Assembly: GCA_016699815.1 (NCBI GenBank)
Contig: CP065012.1
Coordinates: forward strand, 2,046,001 to 2,110,000
Reading direction: 5' to 3'
From: Chitinophagaceae bacterium
Lineage (GTDB): Bacteria; Bacteroidota; Bacteroidia; Chitinophagales; Chitinophagaceae
DNA length: 64,000 nucleotides
Shown: piece by piece, positions 1 through 8,807 of the stretch
Layout of the letters: the number at the start of each line of letters is the position of its first letter
Numbering within the stretch: the stretch's first letter is position 1
Notes under the pieces: generated by a model
What the model saw: the letters and a program-made list of their open reading frames with translations, nothing else
Databases searched by the model: none
What the model was told of the DNA's origin: nothing
Position numbers and translations under genes: made by a program

Positions 1-2
1 CT

Positions 3-1169
3 GGTTGTTTTGTGCTGGTAGCGCTACTCACTAAAGTGCAACAAATTATTTACCTGGGTGGAATTAGCAACGATGAATTTCTATCCAGCCATCTTACGGC
101 ACGCAAAGTTGTGAAAGATGTAATTATAAAATCAGGCATCCCATATACCATTTTTGAAGCGGGCATAATTGTTGGCTCGGGCAGTATTTCGTTTGAAATT
201 ATTCGTGACCTTACCGAAAAATTACCCATAATGATTGTGCCACGCTGGCTCAATTCCAAATGCCAGCCCATTGCCATTCGCAATGTAATTTATTACCTGC
301 AAAACTGTGTAATGAATGAAAAATCTTTTTTTAAGACTTTTGAAATAGGCGGTCCCGATGTATTAACTTATAAGCAAATGCTACTGGGTTTTGCAAAAGA
401 AAGAGGGTACAAAAGATTAATTTTTACTTTGCCGGTGCTTTTTCCAGGCTTATCTGTTTACTGGCTCAACCTTACTACCTCTGCCAATTTTACTATTGCC
501 CGGCAATTGGTAAAAAGTATGAAAAACGATGTGATATGCAAAGAGTTTTCTATAAAGGAAATAATTCCGCAATATCTTATTCCTTACGATGAGGCATTGA
601 AAATGGCATTTGCAAGAATAGAGCAAAATATGGTGGTATCCAGTTGGACAGATTCTGCATCAAGCAGCCTAACACGCCTTGATGTGAGCCAATATATTGA
701 AGTGCCCGTTAATGGATGTTTTAAAGACAGGAAATGGACAGAAATTTCTAAAGACCAGATTGAAGTTGTGGCCAACCGTTTTTTTAGTATAGGCGGTGAA
801 CATGGATGGTATTATGCGGATATGCTATGGCGCATAAGGGGGATTCTTGATAAAATTATGGGCGGAGTAGGGTTGAGCCGTGGCCGAAGGAGCAAGGTAG
901 ATATTGAAGCTGGTGATACCATAGATTTTTGGAGGGTAATTTTAGCCGATCGCAAAAATCACCGGCTGCTCTTATTTGCCGAAATGAAATTGCCCGGCGA
1001 AGCATGGCTAGAATTTGCCATCGTTACCAACGAAAGCCGCTCTATACTTAAGCAAACAGCAACCTTTCGTCCCAAAGGTATTATGGGAAGAAATTACTGG
1101 TATGCCATGCTGCCTTTTCATTTTTTCATTTTTAGAAATATGCTTAAGCGCATAGCAGGAAAAAAGTAG
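3..1169 (+). CDS. NAD(P)-binding SDR-like protein with DUF2867 domain (5' partial)
   Basis: The reading frame is open to the left edge of the window, so the N-terminus with the dinucleotide-binding glycine motif is missing. The visible part begins in the middle of an extended/atypical SDR fold (YLGGIS, then a SGIPYTIFEAGIIVG stretch typical of NmrA/complex I 39-kDa-like proteins). After about residue 230 it continues into a DUF2867-type domain (W-Y-Y-A-D-M-L-W-R-I-R-G and a GDTIDFWRV motif). Proteins with this architecture are annotated as NAD-dependent epimerases or sugar-nucleotide reductases, but no substrate is known. It lies 18 bp upstream of moeA on the same strand and may be cotranscribed, although it has no obvious molybdenum-cofactor role. 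Family call is by motif recognition; function is not inferred. Confidence 0.75.
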   Translation, partial: GCFVLVALLTKVQQIIYLGGISNDEFLSSHLTARKVVKDVIIKSGIPYTIFEAGIIVGSGSISFEIIRDLTEKLPIMIVPRWLNSKCQPIAIRNVIYYLQNCVMNEKSFFKTFEIGGPDVLTYKQMLLGFAKERGYKRLIFTLPVLFPGLSVYWLNLTTSANFTIARQLVKSMKNDVICKEFSIKEIIPQYLIPYDEALKMAFARIEQNMVVSSWTDSASSSLTRLDVSQYIEVPVNGCFKDRKWTEISKDQIEVVANRFFSIGGEHGWYYADMLWRIRGILDKIMGGVGLSRGRRSKVDIEAGDTIDFWRVILADRKNHRLLLFAEMKLPGEAWLEFAIVTNESRSILKQTATFRPKGIMGRNYWYAMLPFHFFIFRNMLKRIAGKK

Positions 1170-1187
1170 TTATAAAACTGTAAATTG

Positions 1188-2369
1188 ATGGTAATGATTT
1201 CCGTTGCTGAAGCAAAGAGAAAAATAATTGAAAATTGTCCCGCTCCAAAAATCATACAAGTTCCATTAGCAGGAGCCGGGGGATTTGTATTGGCCGAAAA
1301 TTTATTTGCACCCATGGATGCCCCTCATTATAATCAGTCGGCAATGGATGGTTATGCATTTGCTTATAATGATTGGGATAGAAAATCGGGATTGGATGTA
1401 ATTGGCGAAGTGCAGGCTGGCAATACGTTTAAAGCCGGTATAAAACCTATGCAGGCGCTCCGTATTTTTACCGGTGCTGCTGTTCCTCCCAGTGCCGATA
1501 CCGTAGTAATTCAGGAAAATGTGCAAAGAGAGGATAATGTAATTTTTATAAAAGATCCAAATTTGCTTAAAGGTAATAATGTAAGGATTGCCGGCTCACA
1601 AACTAAAAAAGCAGATTTGGTTTTGCAAAAAGGCCATTTACTTACCCCGGCATCTATTGCTTTGCTTGCAGGCTTGGGTATTAGTTATGTACATGTTTTT
1701 TCATTGCCTTCTGTAAGTATTATTGCAACGGGTAAAGAATTATTAAAGCACGGAGAATGCCTGGTTGAAGGAAAAATATATGAGTCAAATTCTTTTGGCC
1801 TTAATGCTGTATTGCATCAAATGGGTATTTTCCCATCTTCAATTCAAATTGTTGACGATAATGAAACAGAAATATGCAGGGCAATAAATAACCAACTCCA
1901 TGTTGATATTTTATTAATTACCGGTGGCGTATCTGTGGGTGATTATGATTTTGTAATTGCTGCACTTAAAAAATGTGCTGTAAAAACAATATTTCATAAA
2001 GTAAAACAAAAACCGGGGAAGCCATTATTTTTTGGCACCTGCAATCAATCCCTGGTGTTTGGCCTGCCGGGCAACCCGGCTTCGGTACTTACCTGCTTTT
2101 ATGAGTATGTCGCAGAAGCTATAAAATGTTATACCCAAAATCAATTTTTTAATATTTCCTGGATGCCATTGAGCAAAAGTTTTTCTAAAAAAGCAGGGTT
2201 AACTTTTTTTCTTAAAGGAAAAATTTTCCATAACAAAATTGAAATTTTAGATAGCCAGGAAAGTTATAAAATGAATTCTTTTGCTTTAGCAGATGGCATT
2301 ATTGAATTGGAAGAACCAAAAGAGAAATTTGAGCAAAATGAGATGGTTAGAGTCAGGGTTTTTGTATGA
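1188..2369 (+). CDS. moeA: Molybdopterin molybdotransferase MoeA
   Basis: MoeA inserts molybdate into adenylylated molybdopterin, the last common step of molybdenum-cofactor synthesis, in the cytoplasm. The protein has about 393 residues, the normal length for MoeA. Visible family marks are the N-terminal DAPHYNQSAMDGYAF segment, the central MoaB/MogA-like domain with LLITGGVSVGDYDFV, and the FGLPGNPASVLTCFYEYV segment near residue 290, followed by the short C-terminal barrel domain. Two ATGs lie close together (1188 and 1194); the second gives MISVAEAK, which looks like the usual MoeA start, so the true start could be 1194. This is the first clear gene of a Moco operon that runs to about 7.2 kb. 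Confidence 0.95.
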   Translation: MVMISVAEAKRKIIENCPAPKIIQVPLAGAGGFVLAENLFAPMDAPHYNQSAMDGYAFAYNDWDRKSGLDVIGEVQAGNTFKAGIKPMQALRIFTGAAVPPSADTVVIQENVQREDNVIFIKDPNLLKGNNVRIAGSQTKKADLVLQKGHLLTPASIALLAGLGISYVHVFSLPSVSIIATGKELLKHGECLVEGKIYESNSFGLNAVLHQMGIFPSSIQIVDDNETEICRAINNQLHVDILLITGGVSVGDYDFVIAALKKCAVKTIFHKVKQKPGKPLFFGTCNQSLVFGLPGNPASVLTCFYEYVAEAIKCYTQNQFFNISWMPLSKSFSKKAGLTFFLKGKIFHNKIEILDSQESYKMNSFALADGIIELEEPKEKFEQNEMVRVRVFV

Positions 2370-2477
2370 TTTCGGTCATTATTTTTTGCTAAGGCTGTAC
2401 TTAACTTGGTTGTAAATTGAAGATGGCAATTGTCAATATTATTTAGTTTTCTTTAATTGTGTTTAAAAAAGTTTAGT

Positions 2478-3116
2478 ATGAATAATTTTAAGCATTGCAG
2501 CTTCATCTTTTTTGCAACAGTAATTTTTACCGGTTGTTATCAATCAACTAGTAAGGATAGTTCATCAATAAAGTCAGCTTCCCATATAAGCCATAAAGAA
2601 GTAGCGGCAAAAGGTTTCAATGTTGAGAATGAAGGAGCCTGTTTGCTGCCCATTGCGCCTGGGGATACTTTTAAGTACATCAGTAAAGTTTTAGAAGTAA
2701 AAGGAGATGTGGAAAATACCTTAAATCTTACCGTAGATTCTTTAAAAAGAATGAAATTGGTTACTTTAAATAATTTGAATGTGGTTTGCCTGTCTGGCGC
2801 TACAAGCAGCGCAAAAGCAACGAGAAAAGCTGTGCTGCTAAAAGATATACTTGAAAAAGCTGTGATAGTGCAGCAAAACCATAAAGACCGTAATTTAATA
2901 ATTGTTGCAAGGGCTACAGATAATTATAAAGCAACATTTTCCTGGGCAGAAATATTTAATAACCCAACCGGTGATAATACCTTTGTTATTTTCGAAGAAG
3001 ATGGTAAACCAATAGCATCACATGGAGAAATGAAATTAATTTGTGCCAATGATATTAAAACCGGGCCAAGGCAGGTAATTTGGTTAAAGAGTATTGAAAT
3101 TACCAGGGTTAATTAA
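2478..3116 (+). CDS. Lipoprotein with sulfite-oxidase-like molybdopterin-binding fold
   Basis: The ATG at 2478 gives a short hydrophobic signal ending in a lipobox (IFTGC), so a lipid-anchored exported protein of about 212 residues is predicted. The mature part resembles the small PF00174-like oxidoreductase molybdopterin-binding domain: a TVDSLKRM strand/helix pair, then NVVCLSG with a single cysteine at the place where sulfite oxidases ligate molybdenum, then VLLKDILEKA, and a C-terminal GPRQVIWLKSIEITR. The family has many members whose cofactor content is unknown. Its position inside a Moco biosynthesis operon supports cofactor binding, but this is inference; a non-enzymatic descendant of the fold is the alternative. 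About 108 bp separate it from moeA. Confidence 0.65.
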   Translation: MNNFKHCSFIFFATVIFTGCYQSTSKDSSSIKSASHISHKEVAAKGFNVENEGACLLPIAPGDTFKYISKVLEVKGDVENTLNLTVDSLKRMKLVTLNNLNVVCLSGATSSAKATRKAVLLKDILEKAVIVQQNHKDRNLIIVARATDNYKATFSWAEIFNNPTGDNTFVIFEEDGKPIASHGEMKLICANDIKTGPRQVIWLKSIEITRVN

Positions 3117-3135
3117 ATAACTTTAAATAACATCA

Positions 3136-3876
3136 ATGGATTTAGAAACCATAAACGTTCTTTTTTTTTCTTTGCTTTTTTTTGTGGCCTTTATGTATTC
3201 TTCTGTAGGGCATGGTGGAGCAAGCGGGTATTTGGCATTAATGGCTTTTTTTTCCTTTGCGCCTGAGGTAATGCGTCCTACTGCTTTGCTCCTGAATATT
3301 TTTGTTTCACTTACAGCCTTTATTCAGTATTACCGTGGTGGGCATTTTAGCTGGAAGTTGTTTTTGCCCTTTGCTGTAGCTTCGGTTCCTGCTGCTTTTT
3401 TAGGCGGGTTAATAAATATAGATGCAGGGTTGTATAAAACTATTTTAGGGATATTACTCCTGTTTTCTGTTATAAGGTTAATTGGCTTGAAATTTAATAA
3501 TATCGAAAAATTTAAAAAGCAAAACCTGGTATGGTCATTAATTATTGGTGCTGCTATTGGGGTAATATCAGGGATAATAGGCATTGGCGGCGGAATAATT
3601 TTAAGCCCGGTGATATTGTTATTACATTGGGGCAACTTGAAACAAACCGCAGCAGTATCAGCTTTATTTATTTTGGTGAATTCAATTTCTGGTATGGCCG
3701 GATTAATTACCAGGGGTGTGCAGATGAGCCATAATATGACTTGGATGATTGTGGTGGCTTTTGCCGGGGGCCTTTTGGGCTCTTATTTTGGGGCTATGAA
3801 AGCCGGCAATTTCTTTTTAAAAACTTTATTGGCATTTGTGCTTTTATTGGCATCGGTAAAATTATTGTTTACTTAA
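3136..3876 (+). CDS. TauE/SafE family membrane transporter (probable sulfite/anion exporter)
   Basis: A 246-residue multi-pass inner-membrane protein of TauE/SafE type. The N-terminal half carries the family signature SSVGHGGASGYLALMAFF, and the second half repeats it as GIIGIGGGIILSPVILLLHWGNLKQTAAVSALFI, giving the internal two-repeat symmetry of the family. About seven to eight hydrophobic segments can be counted. Family members move sulfonates, sulfite or other organic anions out of the cell. Its place between a sulfite-oxidase-fold lipoprotein and mobA suggests a sulfur-oxyanion or molybdate-linked role, but no substrate is shown by the sequence. The stop codon is directly followed by the start codon of mobA. 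Confidence 0.88.
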   Translation: MDLETINVLFFSLLFFVAFMYSSVGHGGASGYLALMAFFSFAPEVMRPTALLLNIFVSLTAFIQYYRGGHFSWKLFLPFAVASVPAAFLGGLINIDAGLYKTILGILLLFSVIRLIGLKFNNIEKFKKQNLVWSLIIGAAIGVISGIIGIGGGIILSPVILLLHWGNLKQTAAVSALFILVNSISGMAGLITRGVQMSHNMTWMIVVAFAGGLLGSYFGAMKAGNFFLKTLLAFVLLLASVKLLFT

Positions 3877-4473
3877 TTGATAAAATATCCCAATATCCAC
3901 GCCTATTTATTGGCCGGTGGCAAAAGCTCCCGGATGGGAACAGATAAGGGTTTATTGCACTTTCAAAATAAATATTTAGTTGAATGGGTGATTAATGAGT
4001 TGCAATTTGTTTTTGAAAAAATTACTATTGTTGCCAATAATGCAGTATATCAAAAATTTAATTTGGAGGTAATAGAAGACGAAATTAAAAATATTGGACC
4101 GGCTGGGGGCATTTTTACAGCTTTAAAACATGCCCACACCAAAAGCATTTTTGTGGTAAGCTGCGATATGCCATTCATCACTGCTAAGGCAATAGGTTTT
4201 GTTGTCGGCCAATCTGCCGGCACACAAATAACCATACCTGTTTACCATACTAAAATGCAACCTTTATTTGCAGTGTATAGCAAAAGTTGCCTGCCAATAT
4301 GGGAGCAGCTTATTGAACAAAAATTTATTAAATTACAGGAAATGGTTGCTCATTTTGATTTGTTGAAACTGAATGTTGACCATAATATTATTTTTGATGA
4401 AAAAGTTTTAATGAACATCAATGATAAAAATGACCTTAAAAAAGGCCTTCAATTTCTTAAAAATGAAAATTAA
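3877..4473 (+). CDS. mobA: Molybdenum cofactor guanylyltransferase (MobA), TTG start
   Basis: MobA transfers GMP from GTP to molybdopterin to form the guanine-dinucleotide cofactor. The nucleotidyltransferase signature LLAGGKSSRMGTDKGLL sits at residues 11-27, and VSCDMPF near residue 93 is the metal-binding motif. At 198 residues it has normal length. There is no ATG before the signature: the codon preceding TTG 3877 is the TAA of the exporter in the same frame, so TTG 3877 is the only conventional start that keeps the whole nucleotide-binding loop. This implies translational coupling with, or rare readthrough from, the exporter gene. MobA overlaps moaD by 11 bp. Confidence 0.9.
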   Translation: MIKYPNIHAYLLAGGKSSRMGTDKGLLHFQNKYLVEWVINELQFVFEKITIVANNAVYQKFNLEVIEDEIKNIGPAGGIFTALKHAHTKSIFVVSCDMPFITAKAIGFVVGQSAGTQITIPVYHTKMQPLFAVYSKSCLPIWEQLIEQKFIKLQEMVAHFDLLKLNVDHNIIFDEKVLMNINDKNDLKKGLQFLKNEN

Positions 4474-4696
4474 TATAATAGCATTTGGGCAGGTTGCCGA
4501 AGCATTGAAAGTGGATAGTTTTATTGTTGCAGACATAAAGGATACTGAAGATTTACTAAAATACCTAAACCTGAAATTTCCACAAGTGCAGCAAATGGAA
4601 TTTAATATTGCAGTAAATAAACAAATAATACACGGCAATACTATTTTAAGTAATAATGATACCATAGCTTTATTGCCGGCATTTTCCGGTGGATAA
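4463..4696 (+). CDS. moaD: Molybdopterin synthase sulfur carrier subunit MoaD
   Basis: A 77-residue ubiquitin-like sulfur carrier. The start at ATG 4463 gives MKINIIAFGQVAEAL, the usual MoaD N-terminus, and the protein ends in PAFSGG, whose terminal Gly-Gly is adenylylated by MoeB and then thiocarboxylated. The longer in-frame extension to 4421 would only add residues overlapping mobA and is less likely. It overlaps mobA at its start and overlaps or touches moeB at its end, so translation of the three is probably coupled. Confidence 0.92.
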   Translation: MKINIIAFGQVAEALKVDSFIVADIKDTEDLLKYLNLKFPQVQQMEFNIAVNKQIIHGNTILSNNDTIALLPAFSGG

Positions 4697-4697
4697 A

Positions 4698-5831
4698 ATG
4701 ATACGGCATAATACATACGAAAGATACCAGCGTCAAATAATTTTAAAAGAATTTGGCCCAGCAGCACAGGATAAATTACTGGCTGCAAAAGTGCTTGTTG
4801 TTGGCGCCGGGGGATTGGGTTGCCCTGCATTGCAATACCTTGCTGCTGCAGGGGTTGGCAGTATTGGTATTATAGATTTTGATTTGGTGGAATTATCCAA
4901 CCTTCAAAGGCAAACCTTGTTTACTGTTGAGGATATTGGTAAACCTAAAGCAATAGTTGCTACACAAAAATTAAAATTGCTGAACCCGGATATACAGATT
5001 GATGCGTATTATTACAAAATTACTCATAAGAATGCATGGGATTTACTTGGCCTTTACGATATTATTTTAGATAGTTCGGATAATTTTGCAACAAGATATT
5101 TGCTGAACGATGCTTGTGTGTTGCTCAATAAACCTTTGGTATATGGCGCTGTTCTTCGTTTTGAAGGACAGGTTGCAGTATTTAATTTGCAAACAGAGCA
5201 GTGCAATTACAAAACGAATTACCGGGATTTGTTTCCCCAGCCCCCGTTGCCGCATACAGTTCCTTCATGCAACGAGGCAGGTGTAATTGGCGTATTGCCA
5301 GGAATTATCGGCACCATGCAGGCGGCAGAAGTAATTAAAATTATCACGGCAATTGGCGAGCCTTTGACTAATAAATTGCTTACTTATAATGTACGCAACA
5401 ACCGTTTTTTTGAATTCCTTATTTCACCTGCAAAAAGTGTTTCAATAAATATTCCTGCAAATAAAACCGGGTTTGAAAACTTTGATTATGAATGGCATTG
5501 CGGTATTGCTAATAACCAGGATGAAATTACTGTGGATGAGTTTGATGAGCTAAGAAGGAAAGACGGGGTGCTGGTTATGGATGTAAGGGAAATTGGGGAA
5601 TTACCGGCTATAGATGAATTTCCATTTATTCAAATCCCTTTAAGTAAATTGGAGCAAAGGATAAACGAAATATGCACAAACAAAAAAATTGTTGTTTTCT
5701 GCCAATCGGGCATACGTAGTTTAAAGGCGGTAACCATCATTCGGGCAAAAACTGGGCTGGAACAGGTTTATAGCCTTAAGGCCGGTATTGAATCCTGGAA
5801 AATACACAATAGAAAAAAGGCAATATTTTAA
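4698..5831 (+). CDS. moeB: MoeB/ThiF-type adenylyltransferase fused to rhodanese domain
   Basis: This E1-like enzyme adenylylates the C-terminal glycine of MoaD and helps load it with sulfur. The N-terminal ThiF domain shows VLVVGAGGLGCPALQYLAAAGVG, the IIDFDLVELSNLQRQ segment and the PSCNEAGVIGVLPG segment with the conserved cysteine. Residues about 275-377 form a rhodanese domain with the catalytic loop VVFCQSGIRS. The two CxxC pairs that bind zinc in Escherichia coli MoeB are absent (QCNYKTNY stands at the first site), so this is a zinc-less variant. A GTG at 4689 inside moaD is an alternative start. Fusion to rhodanese suggests the same protein supplies the persulfide. Confidence 0.92.
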   Translation: MIRHNTYERYQRQIILKEFGPAAQDKLLAAKVLVVGAGGLGCPALQYLAAAGVGSIGIIDFDLVELSNLQRQTLFTVEDIGKPKAIVATQKLKLLNPDIQIDAYYYKITHKNAWDLLGLYDIILDSSDNFATRYLLNDACVLLNKPLVYGAVLRFEGQVAVFNLQTEQCNYKTNYRDLFPQPPLPHTVPSCNEAGVIGVLPGIIGTMQAAEVIKIITAIGEPLTNKLLTYNVRNNRFFEFLISPAKSVSINIPANKTGFENFDYEWHCGIANNQDEITVDEFDELRRKDGVLVMDVREIGELPAIDEFPFIQIPLSKLEQRINEICTNKKIVVFCQSGIRSLKAVTIIRAKTGLEQVYSLKAGIESWKIHNRKKAIF

Positions 5832-5840
5832 AATTGAATA

Positions 5841-6284
5841 ATGGGGGAAAAAAAAATAAAGAATGTATTTGTAGAAGGTGCAATAAAGCCGGTTTTTATT
5901 GGCGAATCTATTTTAAAACACAATAGTAAAAAGAATATTGGAGCACATAGTATTTTTTTGGGACAGGTACGAAACGATAAAATTAAAGAACAGGAAGTAA
6001 TTGCAATAGAATACACAGCTTATAAGGATATGGCCGTTGAAATATTTCAGGAGATAAGGGAAGATTTTTTTAAAAAATATCCCTTAGTTTGTATGCACAT
6101 TTATCATAGCCTGGGCCGGGTAAATGCAGGCGAAATAAGTTTATTTGTTTTTGTTTCTGCAGTGCATAGAAAAGCAGCTATAAATGCCTGTGAAGAAATT
6201 GTTGAACGCATAAAAAAGGAAGTGCCCATTTGGGGAAAAGAAATTTTAGGAAACGAAAATTTCCAATGGAAAGAAAATTCATAA
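5841..6284 (+). CDS. moaE: Molybdopterin synthase catalytic subunit MoaE
   Basis: MoaE uses thiocarboxylated MoaD to put two sulfurs into precursor Z (cyclic pyranopterin monophosphate). The 147-residue protein has normal length and shows the family segments GAHSIFLGQVRND, VIAIEYTAYKDMA, YHSLGRVNAGEISLFVFVSAVHRKAA, and the catalytic-lysine motif KKEVPIWGKE near the C-terminus. It lies 9 bp after moeB in the Moco operon. Confidence 0.95.
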   Translation: MGEKKIKNVFVEGAIKPVFIGESILKHNSKKNIGAHSIFLGQVRNDKIKEQEVIAIEYTAYKDMAVEIFQEIREDFFKKYPLVCMHIYHSLGRVNAGEISLFVFVSAVHRKAAINACEEIVERIKKEVPIWGKEILGNENFQWKENS

Positions 6285-6290
6285 ACAATT

Positions 6291-7217
6291 ATGGTAGATA
6301 TTACATCAAAAATAAAAACACACCGTATAGCCATTGCACAAGCTACGGTAACCGTTAGCCGGCAAGAAACTATTGCAGCAATTAATAATAGAGCCGTGCC
6401 TAAGGGTGATGTGCTGGAAGCAAGTAGGGTAGCCGGTTTGCTGGGTATAAAAAAAACCAGTGATTTAATCCCCGATTGCCATCCCTTACCCATTGAGTTT
6501 GCAAAAATAAAACATAGCATTGATGGATTGGATATTAACATAGAGGTGGAAGTACACACAATTTATCGTACAGGTGTAGAGGTAGAAGCCATGCATGGCG
6601 CTTCGGTTGTGGCCTTAACTTTATACGACATGCTTAAGCCTATTGACAAAGGAGTAGAAATAAACCATATTAAACTACTGAAAAAGAAAGGAGGAAAATC
6701 GCAGTATATTGAAAAATTATCCCGGAAAATTACCGCAGCGGTAATTGTTTGTTCAGATAGTATTGCCACAGGTAAAAAGCAGGATGCTGCCGGTAAAGCC
6801 ATCATAGCAAAGCTTGAAAAATGCGGAATTGAAAATAATGAGTATTGCATTATTCCGGATGAAGTAAAAGATATTCAGCAAAAAGTAGGATTTTATTGTA
6901 ACAATAAAATTGATATAATCATACTAACCGGCGGCACTGGTTTATCACCAAGAGATGTTACACCTGAAGCCATTCGGCCTATGCTTGATAGGGAAATTCC
7001 CGGAATTGGAGAAGCAGCCCGTGGATTTGGGCAGGAGATAACACCCTATAGTATGCTATCCCGTAGCCTCGGCGGTTTAAAAGGCAATACATTAATATTG
7101 GCACTTCCGGGCTCTACAAAAGGTGCAGCAGAAAGTATGGACGCACTTTTTCCCTACATACTTCACCTTTTTAAAGTAATGGAACATTTAAGGCATGAAG
7201 AGATGGGTAATTCCTAA
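6291..7217 (+). CDS. moaC/mogA: Bifunctional MoaC-MogA/MoaB fusion protein
   Basis: Two Moco enzymes are fused. Residues about 1-145 are MoaC (cyclic pyranopterin monophosphate synthase): IPDCHPLPIEF, VEVEAMHGASVVALTLYDM and the catalytic LKPIDKGVEI lysine region are all visible. Residues about 146-305 are the MogA/MoaB adenylyltransferase domain, with VIVCSDSIATG, the IIILTGGTGLSPRDVTPEA motif and LALPGSTKGAAES. A fusion of this type occurs in Bacteroidota. With it the operon encodes every Moco step except MoaA, which is not seen in this window. The final 4 bp overlap the convergent dsdA gene. Confidence 0.94.
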   Translation: MVDITSKIKTHRIAIAQATVTVSRQETIAAINNRAVPKGDVLEASRVAGLLGIKKTSDLIPDCHPLPIEFAKIKHSIDGLDINIEVEVHTIYRTGVEVEAMHGASVVALTLYDMLKPIDKGVEINHIKLLKKKGGKSQYIEKLSRKITAAVIVCSDSIATGKKQDAAGKAIIAKLEKCGIENNEYCIIPDEVKDIQQKVGFYCNNKIDIIILTGGTGLSPRDVTPEAIRPMLDREIPGIGEAARGFGQEITPYSMLSRSLGGLKGNTLILALPGSTKGAAESMDALFPYILHLFKVMEHLRHEEMGNS

Positions 7218-8548
7218 AAGTTTTTACTAAATAGTTTTTCCCCTTTATTATAGAAACGCTCCATTTCATCTTTAGGAACCAGGGCGCCACCTGTTGCCCA
7301 GGCAATATGGGTAATTTTTTCTGGATTGAAATGATGGCTTTCCTTATATCCCGATTTTGCTATTTGATACGGACCGATTAAACCCGCAGTGGCAGAAGGT
7401 TCCAAAAAAATACCTTCGGTTTTTCCCAGCATATACAACAGTTTAAAAAGTTCATCGTCTTCAATAGTATAAATTCCGCTTATTAAAACGTTACTAATGC
7501 CAGAAGCAAATGCAGATGGCCGCCCTACTGCCAACCCATCGGCTTCTGTTATATTATCAATTCCAAAATCATGCACACTCAGTTTTTGCATTTTACCAGT
7601 GAGCAAGCCCAGTAACACAGCAGGCGAATGTGTAGGTTCAGCAAAAAAGCAATGGGCATTATCCCCAAAAATTTGCCTGAGTCCAAAGGCAATTCCGCCT
7701 GGTGAACCGCCGACTCCACAGGGAGAATACACAAATAGCGGATGCGTTTCATCAATAATGATATTCATTGCATCCAATTGATTTTTTAACCGGGTTGCCG
7801 CAACACTATAGCCCAGGAATAAATATTTTGAATTTTCGTCGTCAATAAAATATCCTTTAGGATCTGCATTTGTAGCTTTTCTCCCTGCATCTATTGCCTC
7901 GCTAAAATCACCGGTAAACTCCACTACGTTTGCACCTACCGATCTTAATAGTTCTTTTTTCCATTCTTTGGCATTAGCAGACATATACACCGTTACCTTA
8001 AAACCCAATTTTGTACTTATTATACCAATACTTAAACCCAGGTTTCCTGTAGAGCCAACGCCTATAGAGTATCTTGAAAAAATATTCCTGAACTTTTCTT
8101 CTGCCAGTACTGCATAATTTTCTCTTAGTTTTAAAAGGCCGCTTTGTATAGCCAATTGCTCGGCATAATGCAACACTTCAAAAATACCACCTCTGGCTTT
8201 TATAGATCCGGCAATAGGTAATTCATTGTCACATTTCAGCAATAATTTCCCAGGTATAGATATCCCTTTCTGCTTATTGAGCAATAACTGCATTTGTGGA
8301 ATTTCTTTTAAAGGCGATTCGATTATACCGCCAGTTTTTATTGTTTCTGGAAATGCTTTTGATAAGTAGGGAGCAAATCTTTCCCAAAGTTCAGCTGCAT
8401 CCTGCAAATCCTGCAGGGTAACAGGTAACGAATGGATGTTCCGTATTTTTTCCCGGTTTGCATTGAGCCATATTACCGGTTTTAAACTGATAATATCTCC
8501 CAAAAGCGGGTATGCAACAATCCATTTATTGAGGTCACTAAAAGTCAT
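7214..8548 (-). CDS. dsdA: D-serine ammonia-lyase (D-serine dehydratase)
   Basis: A PLP enzyme that converts D-serine to pyruvate and ammonia. The 444-residue length matches DsdA. The PLP-binding lysine is in GSIKARGG at residue 117. GVGSTGNLGLSIGIIS forms the phosphate-binding glycine loop, and HIAWATGGALVPKDEM near the C-terminus is characteristic of DsdA rather than of threonine dehydratases. It is convergent with the Moco operon (4-bp stop overlap) and divergent from the tyrosine phenol-lyase gene, with a 260-bp shared upstream region. Confidence 0.93.
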   Translation of the reverse strand: MTFSDLNKWIVAYPLLGDIISLKPVIWLNANREKIRNIHSLPVTLQDLQDAAELWERFAPYLSKAFPETIKTGGIIESPLKEIPQMQLLLNKQKGISIPGKLLLKCDNELPIAGSIKARGGIFEVLHYAEQLAIQSGLLKLRENYAVLAEEKFRNIFSRYSIGVGSTGNLGLSIGIISTKLGFKVTVYMSANAKEWKKELLRSVGANVVEFTGDFSEAIDAGRKATNADPKGYFIDDENSKYLFLGYSVAATRLKNQLDAMNIIIDETHPLFVYSPCGVGGSPGGIAFGLRQIFGDNAHCFFAEPTHSPAVLLGLLTGKMQKLSVHDFGIDNITEADGLAVGRPSAFASGISNVLISGIYTIEDDELFKLLYMLGKTEGIFLEPSATAGLIGPYQIAKSGYKESHHFNPEKITHIAWATGGALVPKDEMERFYNKGEKLFSKNF

Positions 8549-8702
8549 GGCTGTTACAATATAATTAAAAATTCTGAAAATTCTTATGCATATTTCCTTA
8601 AAAAATTCTGAATTATTAAGCGAATAACTAAAGGTTTCCTAAAAGAAAAAATATTTTTACTTAATTGGGTAACTTAAAGTTTTTTTCATAATAAAAGATA
8701 TA

Positions 8703-8735
8703 ATTGTCTTTTATAATGATAAATGATTAATTTTG
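8703..8735 (+). promoter_or_regulatory. Bacteroidota-type promoter of the tyrosine phenol-lyase gene
   Basis: A perfect -7 element TAATTTTG (8728-8735, consensus TAnnTTTG) is preceded after 21 bp by ATTG (8703-8706), a three-of-four match to the -33 TTTG. The start codon is 73 bp downstream, leaving room for the two palindromes described separately. Confidence 0.6.
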
Positions 8736-8739
8736 CGCC

Positions 8740-8779
8740 GGTAAATTACCAGTGCATTTGATAGGGTAATTAAATTACC
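8740..8779. promoter_or_regulatory. Pair of GGTAA..TTACC palindromes, candidate operator
   Basis: Two perfect odd-length palindromes lie between the promoter and the start codon of the downstream lyase: GGTAAATTACC (8740-8750) and GGTAATTAAATTACC (8765-8779). They share the half-site GGTAA/TTACC, and their centres are 27 bp apart. Position just downstream of the -7 element fits a repressor operator. The protein that would bind is unknown; nothing resembling a regulator is adjacent. Confidence 0.5.
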
Positions 8780-8807
8780 ATTTAATCCACACAATTAATA
8801 CAGTATT

